5,973 bases of DNA. Source: Actinomycetota bacterium (GTDB taxonomy: Bacteria; Actinomycetota; Humimicrobiia; Hakubellales; JAMDDV01). Below, piece by piece: positions 1 through 5,842 of the stretch; the stretch's first letter is position 1, and every line of letters starts with the position of its first letter. The DNA lies in the NCBI GenBank assembly GCA_023488455.1, contig JAMDDV010000002.1, positions 1 to 5,973 on the forward strand. Reading direction: 5' to 3'. The notes under the pieces are model-generated. The model made no database searches and was not told the origin of the DNA. It was given only the letters and a program-made list of their open reading frames with translations. The position numbers and the translations under genes were made by a program.

Positions 1-286
1 AGATAATGGCAGTCCGGAGCACACTTCCATCTCCGATCAGGTTCGTATCAATCAAATGTCCAATTCCAACTAGAATAAAAATGAGCACTTTTTTAAAGAT
101 GCCCTTAAATCCTATTTCACTTGATAGTTTCTTTTCAACAATGGCACACATGACACCGGTGATATAATCAGCCACCATTAATGCCACTAATGCATATAAA
201 AATCCATCAAAACCTCCTAAAAACCATCCTAAAAGTCCACCAAGTACAGTAAACGCAGTTTGTATCCAACTCCAAATTTCCTTCAT
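1..286 (-). CDS. Phage holin (toxin secretion/phage lysis holin type), partial, C-terminus beyond the window
   Basis: I translated this from the minus strand. It is open for 95 codons to the window edge and is therefore incomplete. The product begins MKEIWSWIQTAFTVLGG and has hydrophobic stretches at about residues 11-26, 29-50 and 66-80. The segment VALMVADYITGVMCAIVEKK (34-53), followed by SSEIGFKGIFKK, is the characteristic core of the Bacillota phage holin_4 family: a membrane helix with an Asp-Tyr-x-Thr-Gly turn, then a basic loop. Holins of this family oligomerise in the cytoplasmic membrane and release or activate the endolysin at the end of infection. Full-length members are usually about 130-150 residues, so roughly a third is missing. 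The start is ATG at 286, with AGGAGG at 295-300 eight bases upstream. A second in-frame ATG at 304 would add six residues (MKEVKI) but has no ribosome site of its own. The gene follows a terminator, so it may have a separate promoter or depend on readthrough. An endolysin gene probably follows outside the window. Confidence 0.9.
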   Translation of the reverse strand, partial: MKEIWSWIQTAFTVLGGLLGWFLGGFDGFLYALVALMVADYITGVMCAIVEKKLSSEIGFKGIFKKVLIFILVGIGHLIDTNLIGDGSVLRTAII

Positions 287-293
287 TATTTTT

Positions 294-300
294 ACCTCCT
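294..300 (-). promoter_or_regulatory. Ribosome binding site of the holin gene
   Basis: The minus strand reads AGGAGGT here, eight bases from the end of AGGAGG to the ATG at 286. It favours that start over the in-frame ATG at 304, whose first codons overlap this site and which has no purine-rich stretch in front of it. Confidence 0.85.
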
Positions 301-313
301 TCATGATTGGTGC

Positions 314-352
314 ATATATAAAAAGAGTGTCTGCATTATCGCAAACACTCTT
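314..352 (-). terminator. Rho-independent terminator after the GH18 gene
   Basis: On the minus strand, AAGAGTGT (352-345) pairs perfectly with ACACTCTT (330-323). After one mismatch the stem continues for three more pairs (TGC with GCA), closing a six-base loop at 335-340. The stem runs directly into a T-rich stretch (TTTATATAT). The plus strand has no T tract after the hairpin, so it should act only on minus-strand transcripts. It lies 16 bases past the TAA of the hydrolase gene and before the holin, which suggests it separates the tail transcript from the lysis genes or attenuates holin expression. The stem is only moderately GC-rich, so termination may be partial. Confidence 0.7.
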
Positions 353-367
353 GGTTCAGTGTGTTAA

Positions 368-2839
368 TTATATTTGTTTAGGTAAGGCTTCCCATAACCT
401 CATATCCTCCTGTCCCAGAGACCATATCGCAATCCCCCTAAGCTTCCATCGATACGCTGCCTCATTTGCCCAATAGACTAGGCTATCCACGTCTTGGTAG
501 TAAAGAATTGAGAAGCCATCAGCATCCCCGAGAAATAGGCGTGAAATCCATACATTAATGTCCTTAGGCACAATCTTTACTGAATAGTCATTTCCACAGA
601 CCAATGATAAAAGCTCTGAGTGAAAAAAATCATAATCCATGGAAATATCCTGACTTCTTGTTGAAGCTTCCTCCACATCACTGTTAACTGTAAAAACCTG
701 AAACTCACTATCCCATGTAACACCAGTTCTTTCTAGTCTCCCATACTCCGTTCTAGTTCCATCTGGGAAGATTACATCAAATCTTTCATAAGGTTCATAA
801 GTCCAGGCATCTCCTAATCTTATTAATTCACATAGAATACGTCCATCCGATTGAATTCCGGCATAACCACCTGAATAACCATTAAGCGACGCTGTGAATC
901 GCAAAACACTACTTGCTCCAGAATAAACCCTTACAGAATTACTACGTATCCTCATTTCAATGGTGTACATTCTTGGATTTGAGCGAAGATCTGATGATGG
1001 AGTTTTAGAAATTTCGGTTGCATAGCTTCCGACTAGAGTAGAACCATTATATAGTTCAATACGCTGTGAATTAATATTTAAACAGCAAAAGATATCTCCA
1101 CAAAAAATGCCTGCTCGGCCACTTCCATCTGAAGGAAAAGCTAATCTCGCTCTTAAATGAACATCTGAGAAACCATTATATTTCCACGCCAACCTCCCAT
1201 GTCCATCAAGCTGTGAATAAGGGCGAGTAGCTGGATCATTCTTGTTCTGCCACACCTCCCACTCTCCGCTTAATGTTGTCCAATAGCTGGATGGAAGCGG
1301 ATTTTCATCTCGAAAGTCTTCATACCAAATTAGTGCTGAATCAGGCTTTCTGCGAAGCACTTCAGTTGTCAATTTAAATCCTCGATCGGGCTGAGCCATT
1401 AAACCGTTCACATCTTTAAACTTGCGAGGGGATAGCATGAAGTCAGCCTCTCCAGCAGTAGGTTCTTCAGTAAAGCTTGAACATACCCGAAATCCGTAGA
1501 ACTGTACTCCTGGTATTGAGGAAGTAACTGTGACAGTATGAGTTCCAGCTGAAAGAAATACACCCGAAGCCAAAGAGCTCCAGCAAGTTGTTCTCCAGTA
1601 TGGCCACCATAACCTACTCTCACTAAATACCTTATTCATTCCGTCAAGCGAAACATGGATAGTATTCTTGTCCCAGAAAGGAAAAGAAAAGCGAATGGCT
1701 ACATCATAAAAGCCAGCAGATTCTATTTCAAATTCGTAGGTGGCTTCACCTTCATCTCCAAGTGTAATAAATTGAGATGAAACTGATACATTACCAAAAT
1801 AGTTATCAGGTGTTCCACCACTACGATCTACATAAATTGTGCCAAATTCAGTTTTTTGCTCCTTACTATAGGCGGTCAAATATCTGCGACGGTTATAGGA
1901 TTCCTCAAGTAATGGGTATGTTCTTGAAACTGCATCCCAGCCTTCCATGTAGTCATACACATGTGGCAAGGCCCAAGGCACCTTATCATAATCATCCCAA
2001 TACGCTATGATAGGAATCATGGGCTGTGGTGGTCCATCATCTGTAAAGTTATATCCCCCTGTCATCCAAAGCTGTGCGGCATAATATGTGTTTGAAATCC
2101 CACGATATGTGATGCCCAGATTTTCTGGTGTATCGTGGATTCTCCAGTTCCAACCATAGGCGGGCAATCCCAAAAATATTTTTTCAGGACTCATAACCTG
2201 AACTGCATAATCATAAATTCCTTCCAACCAATCCCTCGGAGATACCGGTCCCGGAGCAGAACCAGCCCATGCCATGCCATAACTCATAATCGCTGCCGTA
2301 TCACAGTACGGATTTAAGTCTTCATAGACACACCAATTTTCGCCACCAACCGAGCCTTGTACTCCCGTCATTCCTGGTAAACAAATATTAACGAGTTTAG
2401 AAGAATCATAGGCTTTGACAGTATTATATATGTCACGAAATAGGGCATTGGCAGCATCCTTGTTCTCGTAGCCACCTCCACGTTCCAAGTCTATATCAAC
2501 CCCTGCACACCATGGATACTTTTCCATAATGCGAATGATCTCAGTAAGAAATTTATCCTTCGCACCACTGGTATTATTTCTAAGGGCAGTAAAAATAGAA
2601 GCTGTACCATGATTCATAATAGTCAGTAGCCATTTGATATGAGGCCAACGGTTAATATAGGTAAGCATACTGGATATGCTTGTTCCTGTTTCTGTTATTG
2701 TCCCGGTGATATCCACTTCAAAAGTAAAAATACCCACCGTATCAATTCGATCACCATAGTCTCGTAATGCTTGATACATGCGGGTATTCCCCATGAAACT
2801 CCAGACCATACAACGCTTACCTTTTAAATAGTCAATCAA
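368..2839 (-). CDS. Tail-associated glycosyl hydrolase family 18 protein with inserted lectin-like domains
   Basis: This is an 823-residue protein. Residues 8-320 resemble the GH18 TIM barrel of YaaH/SleL-type N-acetylglucosaminidases and phage relatives: a first strand CMVWSFMG (10-17), the active-site strand AGVDIDLE (112-119) with Glu119 as expected acid/base and Asp115 and Asp117 present, MSYGMAW (185-191), and KIFLGLPAYGWNW (220-232). Ala112 replaces the usual first Asp of DxxDxDxE. The expected last barrel strand appears only at the very C-terminus: LRGIAIWSLGQED (800-812), with Trp806 as the likely conserved active-site Trp. Between them lie a CBM6/35-like beta-sandwich (about 333-455) and a LamG/concanavalin-type domain starting near WYEDF (505) and ending near 680. 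Family members hydrolyse N-acetylglucosamine-containing glycans; here peptidoglycan or a surface polysaccharide is the likely target (inference). There is no signal peptide, which fits delivery as part of the virion. The start is TTG, overlapping the preceding TGA by four bases, with a ribosome site at 2851-2858; a TGA three codons upstream excludes a longer form. Met11 is an alternative start but would cut into the first barrel strand. Confidence 0.88.
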   Translation of the reverse strand: MIDYLKGKRCMVWSFMGNTRMYQALRDYGDRIDTVGIFTFEVDITGTITETGTSISSMLTYINRWPHIKWLLTIMNHGTASIFTALRNNTSGAKDKFLTEIIRIMEKYPWCAGVDIDLERGGGYENKDAANALFRDIYNTVKAYDSSKLVNICLPGMTGVQGSVGGENWCVYEDLNPYCDTAAIMSYGMAWAGSAPGPVSPRDWLEGIYDYAVQVMSPEKIFLGLPAYGWNWRIHDTPENLGITYRGISNTYYAAQLWMTGGYNFTDDGPPQPMIPIIAYWDDYDKVPWALPHVYDYMEGWDAVSRTYPLLEESYNRRRYLTAYSKEQKTEFGTIYVDRSGGTPDNYFGNVSVSSQFITLGDEGEATYEFEIESAGFYDVAIRFSFPFWDKNTIHVSLDGMNKVFSESRLWWPYWRTTCWSSLASGVFLSAGTHTVTVTSSIPGVQFYGFRVCSSFTEEPTAGEADFMLSPRKFKDVNGLMAQPDRGFKLTTEVLRRKPDSALIWYEDFRDENPLPSSYWTTLSGEWEVWQNKNDPATRPYSQLDGHGRLAWKYNGFSDVHLRARLAFPSDGSGRAGIFCGDIFCCLNINSQRIELYNGSTLVGSYATEISKTPSSDLRSNPRMYTIEMRIRSNSVRVYSGASSVLRFTASLNGYSGGYAGIQSDGRILCELIRLGDAWTYEPYERFDVIFPDGTRTEYGRLERTGVTWDSEFQVFTVNSDVEEASTRSQDISMDYDFFHSELLSLVCGNDYSVKIVPKDINVWISRLFLGDADGFSILYYQDVDSLVYWANEAAYRWKLRGIAIWSLGQEDMRLWEALPKQI

Positions 2840-3417
2840 AGGCGCTCACTTCCTTCCTGCATTTCTTGAAACTCAAATAATACCCGGGCTGATTTTCTGT
2901 CTTCTAGCTTTATCACATGTTTGCTATCACCGGATGCTGTATATTGAAAAAAACCTTCCTTATCAGTTGGGTTTCCGTTCTTTAAACACTGCCTAGTTGA
3001 TGCTAGTAGCGAAAAGGTATCACCTGGACTAACTGCCTCATTAAATATCACCTTGTGCGCCCCTGCTCCTTGAGACAATTGGATACTGCCTGCAGCCATA
3101 TTTTGGTTGGGATAAATATGACAGTCAAGGCCAGCGGAAGTTGAACCCAGATTGAAGAGAATAATCGTCTCTCCGCTTCGAACTACTCCATTATAAAAGC
3201 GAACAGGAACAATTGTCTCATTCTCTCGATATTTTTGCAGCATGCTCTCTGTGTTAGTTGTATAACCAGTAAGGTGATTTCCTTCCTGTGCTTGAATATC
3301 AGTAAAATATACCGTACCTGTACAATCTTCAAGAAGTAAATTCACTGTTACGCTTACTACTCGTTTATCCTCTTTACAATGAATCGTCTCGGTAAATCTG
3401 GTAAATGCAACTGACAT
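2836..3417 (-). CDS. Putative tail-tip accessory protein: jelly-roll half-module plus beta-rich domain
   Basis: The protein has 193 residues from ATG 3417. Residues 1-60 resemble the whole of the preceding 64-residue protein: both have a central DCTGxVxFTD motif (here residues 31-40), followed by a Gly and a Thr-Gly-aromatic (TGY at 50-52). This pattern is typical of the last strands of CBM4/9-like jelly rolls found in phage tail proteins. Residues from about 68 onward (VPVRFYNGVV...) form a separate domain with alternating hydrophobic residues, a probable beta-sandwich that I do not recognise. No signal peptide, membrane segment or catalytic motif is visible. The frame is open upstream to GTG 3426, but AGGTGG at 3423-3428 sits five bases before ATG 3417, which makes that the better start. 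It ends in a TGA that overlaps the hydrolase start. From its neighbours it is likely a tail-tip or receptor-binding accessory; its biochemical role is unknown. Confidence 0.75.
   Translation of the reverse strand: MSVAFTRFTETIHCKEDKRVVSVTVNLLLEDCTGTVYFTDIQAQEGNHLTGYTTNTESMLQKYRENETIVPVRFYNGVVRSGETIILFNLGSTSAGLDCHIYPNQNMAAGSIQLSQGAGAHKVIFNEAVSPGDTFSLLASTRQCLKNGNPTDKEGFFQYTASGDSKHVIKLEDRKSARVLFEFQEMQEGSERL
2851..2858 (-). promoter_or_regulatory. Ribosome binding site supporting the TTG start of the GH18 gene
   Basis: The minus strand reads AGGAAGGA here, 11 bases before the TTG at 2839, and continues as AGTGAGCG. The leader resembles that of the 64-residue gene (AGGAAGGAGGTAGCG), which supports initiation just after it, at TTG rather than at Met11. 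The site lies inside the 3' end of the preceding gene, so the two are probably translationally coupled. Confidence 0.6.
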
Positions 3418-3422
3418 TTGCA

Positions 3423-3428
3423 CCACCT
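3423..3428 (-). promoter_or_regulatory. Ribosome binding site that decides the ATG 3417 start
   Basis: AGGTGG on the minus strand overlaps the TAG stop of the 64-residue gene and lies five bases before ATG 3417. If translation began at GTG 3426, this site would fall within the coding sequence and that start would lack one. Confidence 0.65.
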
Positions 3429-3621
3429 ACCCATCCAGCGTCCATTGTATTTCTGACACATGACCAACCCAGCCCGTAGCAACAGAGCCACCTTGCAAAA
3501 GCATATCCGTAAAGAATACCTCACCAGTACAATCAGTAATGAAAAGACGGATGGTAAGCGACTTTATCTTGCCAAAACCTCTCGGTGTAATAGCATGAGC
3601 TGTCTGTGAAAAATAAGCCAT
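3427..3621 (-). CDS. Small tail protein, C-terminal half of a CBM4/9-like jelly roll
   Basis: This 64-residue protein has no signal peptide or membrane segment. The pattern FSQTA, then KIKSLTIRLFITDCTGEVFF (18-37), TD, LLQGG and ATGW (48-51) matches the second half of a carbohydrate-binding-type jelly roll, where the last strands read G-x-aromatic-Phe-x-Asp, then Gln-x-Gly and Thr-Gly-aromatic. Alone it is about half the usual domain length. The missing first half may be the C-terminal 95 residues of the upstream tail protein, so the two chains could complement each other or form a complex (inference). The start at ATG 3621 is well supported by AAGGAGGT at 3628-3635. The gene is in the same reading frame as both neighbours, separated from each by a TAG codon. 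The next gene repeats the module. It may equally be an independent small tail-tip protein. Confidence 0.72.
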   Translation of the reverse strand: MAYFSQTAHAITPRGFGKIKSLTIRLFITDCTGEVFFTDMLLQGGSVATGWVGHVSEIQWTLDG

Positions 3622-3627
3622 ATCGCT

Positions 3628-3635
3628 ACCTCCTT
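3628..3635 (-). promoter_or_regulatory. Perfect Shine-Dalgarno site of the 64-residue gene
   Basis: AAGGAGGT, a full-length complement of the 16S rRNA tail, stands six bases before ATG 3621 and lies just after the TAG at 3639-3637. It is the strongest initiation signal in the window and argues that the 64-residue protein is made independently rather than only by readthrough. Confidence 0.8.
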
Positions 3636-3636
3636 C

Positions 3637-5820
3637 CTAATAGAGATCAATAAACCTAGTTTCTGTCGAACCGTCCTCATATTCAATGACAACTTCAATT
3701 CCAACTTTTCCATTTGGCCCTTTCTGTAGATTTTCCGATGCAATCTGCGCTGAAAATGTGTAACTCTTTCTACTAGCAGGATACACAGTCTGTGATAGAC
3801 TTTTTGTCATTCCTAAAACTCCCTCAGCTTTAAAAGAAGCTGATCCTGATACCCCATTATTAGGGTCCACTGTAAAACCTGAACTTAACCAATAGGTTAA
3901 CCCGTCATCAGCTCGTGAATTTCTTAGATGATTAAAAGGAACTAAGTCTTTTACTTCCTGACGGTCAAGAACATCAGCTGAAGATAAAATATCAGCAGCT
4001 TTATCCCAAACAGCAGATGAATCCCCCAGTTCTCTTAACGTTGTTGATAGCTCCAGCACTGTTTTCCATGGTTCTTGGAGATTATATTGTCTGCGTACCA
4101 CACGAGTTTTGACAGATAAATTCAAATCTCTATCATCCACAGTTACTATATCACCTAGTTTCCATGCCTCATGCTCATATCCTGTCAACACTGATAAGTC
4201 CATTGCAGAGAGAACATATGAGATTCGTGGCTTCGCATACTGAGCTAAGCGCATATTAGCGAACTCAAGCAGCTGATAAGGGTTGCTGATTGATGAAGCA
4301 TCCAGCGTTCCTACTCTAACTTCTGATGAATAGCTATAATCCTCAACATACTCTTTATTACCATTGATAGAAGCAAATGTTATACCATCTTTTCCATAAG
4401 CATAAAGGCGAGTGATTAGACTTCTAGTATCCACTACGCGCTGTATACTTTTCATGTTCTTTCTATAGCAAAATAATGCCCCACTATCAGTACCTCCAAA
4501 TGTCAAGAGATGTACCAAACGATTGGCACTATCGAAAATCAAGTCGCCTCCATGAATATTCTGTATTGTTCGTAGGATAGCTAATGCATTCTTTTCTGTT
4601 GATTGCCATGTACGTTTAGTATTTACAGTTACGTTTCCTAATGACCAGCCAGTATTAAGTAAGGCATAGCGCATAGGGACTTCTGGTGTCTCTGCAACAA
4701 ATTCCATGGGTTCTTTTTCAGCACTAAAAGAAAGATCATAAAATGCTGCTTCCGCATATACTTGAGTTACAACTCTTCCATCGGAGCTTTTCTCATCTGT
4801 TATAGTTCGAATACGATAAACATCATTAACAATCTGCACCTGTTTTTCATTGTCTAATGTCTCTCGCTTGGAATCATGAAATGGCAGTTTAAACTCCAGA
4901 ATATCAGCGCCATTTACTTCACTTGTTACTACAATATCAAAGGCATTTTCTAACACTGCTTCCCAAGCCCCGTTAGTATCCAACACAACTGGTCTTGCAA
5001 ATCCAAGTCTCTCATAAGGAGGTTTTGGTATATCATGTAGTTGTATTTCAAGAAGTTTAGGAGTTCTACTGGTGTCTTGAGTAGATAATGTAATTCGATA
5101 ACGAATATATTCTCTGTTTGGAGATTGTAATTCCCCACTTGTTCCAATAGCCTGCCATTCAGTCCAACTAGACAAATCATCTGATGTAGAAGTTTCAACT
5201 AAGCTTATCGATGTTATACCTGCAATGTATTCACTTGTAACTGATACTCTACCCGTTCCAGAAAGCCCACAGGCAGCTGCTATCGAATAAAACTGGCCAC
5301 TTTGTGCATAGACTCCGCTTGTTGCTTTTAGTATGACAGAACCAGGGTCCACAAGAGCATCAACATCAGCAGTGCTGTCTCCACCGTTTGCCAAAATTGA
5401 AGATTTAAAATAGAAAATAAGATCCTCCATGGTAAGCGAAGAATCTTTTTCATAGAACCAGTCATCAAATCCTCCTGCGTAATAATAGGTATTTGCATGC
5501 ATCCCCATCACAATGTCCGCAACACAGGATTGATTTAAGTCTCCCGTGAATGTTCGAACTGGAGATTGCCAGACAGCCCCATCACTTCGATCGCAAAGTA
5601 AGTTCTGTACCCTTTTGCTGTTTACCTCAATGATTGATGCAATAAAGTACCACCCGTTATTCTTTAGGGGAATAGTAGGTGTTTCTGTCTGGTCATATAT
5701 CAGGGAGCCGGAAGAATTATACAGCATTAATCGCAACCTTCCCTGAAATAAAGAAACATAAAAAATTGGTTGGCCAGGGCCTTGTCTAGTATTGAAAATC
5801 GGGATATACGTCTGCCCCAC
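3637..5820 (-). CDS. Phage tail hub/spike protein (minor structural, prophage-tail family) with N-terminal LamG, 5' end disrupted
   Basis: The open frame has 727 codons. Residues 1-145 look like a LamG/concanavalin lectin domain lacking its first strands; GGFDDWFYEKDSSLTMEDL (116-134) is the usual closing motif (Gly-x-Phe/Ile-Asp-Asp, then the helix start). About 155-265 form a beta-sandwich with the tail-spike pattern SPNREYIRYRITL (233-245) and TPKLLEIQL. Residues from about 268 (PPYERLGFA) to 600 resemble the phage minor structural / prophage-tail (Tal, gp27-like) hub domain, which closes the tail tube in siphophages of Gram-positive hosts and often carries a cell-wall-active or binding region. 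From 632 a jelly-roll start follows (HLRNSRADDGLTYW, then SLSQTVYP and SYTFSAQIAS) and breaks off at the TAG. The listed start, GTG 5820, has no ribosome site and falls inside the LamG domain, so it is only the edge of the open frame; the true 5' end lies upstream in another frame. The gene is probably frameshifted, unless the sequence has an error. Confidence 0.8.
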   Translation of the reverse strand: MGQTYIPIFNTRQGPGQPIFYVSLFQGRLRLMLYNSSGSLIYDQTETPTIPLKNNGWYFIASIIEVNSKRVQNLLCDRSDGAVWQSPVRTFTGDLNQSCVADIVMGMHANTYYYAGGFDDWFYEKDSSLTMEDLIFYFKSSILANGGDSTADVDALVDPGSVILKATSGVYAQSGQFYSIAAACGLSGTGRVSVTSEYIAGITSISLVETSTSDDLSSWTEWQAIGTSGELQSPNREYIRYRITLSTQDTSRTPKLLEIQLHDIPKPPYERLGFARPVVLDTNGAWEAVLENAFDIVVTSEVNGADILEFKLPFHDSKRETLDNEKQVQIVNDVYRIRTITDEKSSDGRVVTQVYAEAAFYDLSFSAEKEPMEFVAETPEVPMRYALLNTGWSLGNVTVNTKRTWQSTEKNALAILRTIQNIHGGDLIFDSANRLVHLLTFGGTDSGALFCYRKNMKSIQRVVDTRSLITRLYAYGKDGITFASINGNKEYVEDYSYSSEVRVGTLDASSISNPYQLLEFANMRLAQYAKPRISYVLSAMDLSVLTGYEHEAWKLGDIVTVDDRDLNLSVKTRVVRRQYNLQEPWKTVLELSTTLRELGDSSAVWDKAADILSSADVLDRQEVKDLVPFNHLRNSRADDGLTYWLSSGFTVDPNNGVSGSASFKAEGVLGMTKSLSQTVYPASRKSYTFSAQIASENLQKGPNGKVGIEVVIEYEDGSTETRFIDLY

Positions 5821-5842
5821 AGAATAAGTAGTTGGGTTTATC

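Noticed and set aside
1408..1623. 71-codon minus-strand open frame within the hydrolase gene
   Set aside because: It overlaps the hydrolase gene in another frame. The hydrolase frame encodes a coherent lectin-like domain there, and this frame shows no family features.
1777..2317. Plus-strand open frames within the hydrolase gene (77 and 60 codons)
   Set aside because: They lie antisense to a well-supported coding region, have no recognisable product or ribosome site, and their composition reflects the opposite strand.
3418..3426. GTG 3426 as the start of the 193-residue gene
   Set aside because: It directly abuts the previous TAG without a ribosome site of its own, while AGGTGG is correctly spaced for ATG 3417.
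4950..5198. 82-codon minus-strand open frame within the tail gene
   Set aside because: It is out of frame with the tail protein, whose beta-sandwich and hub sequence continues cleanly through this region.
5546..5746. 66-codon plus-strand open frame opposite the tail gene
   Set aside because: It is antisense to the LamG-coding segment, with no ribosome site or recognisable protein features.
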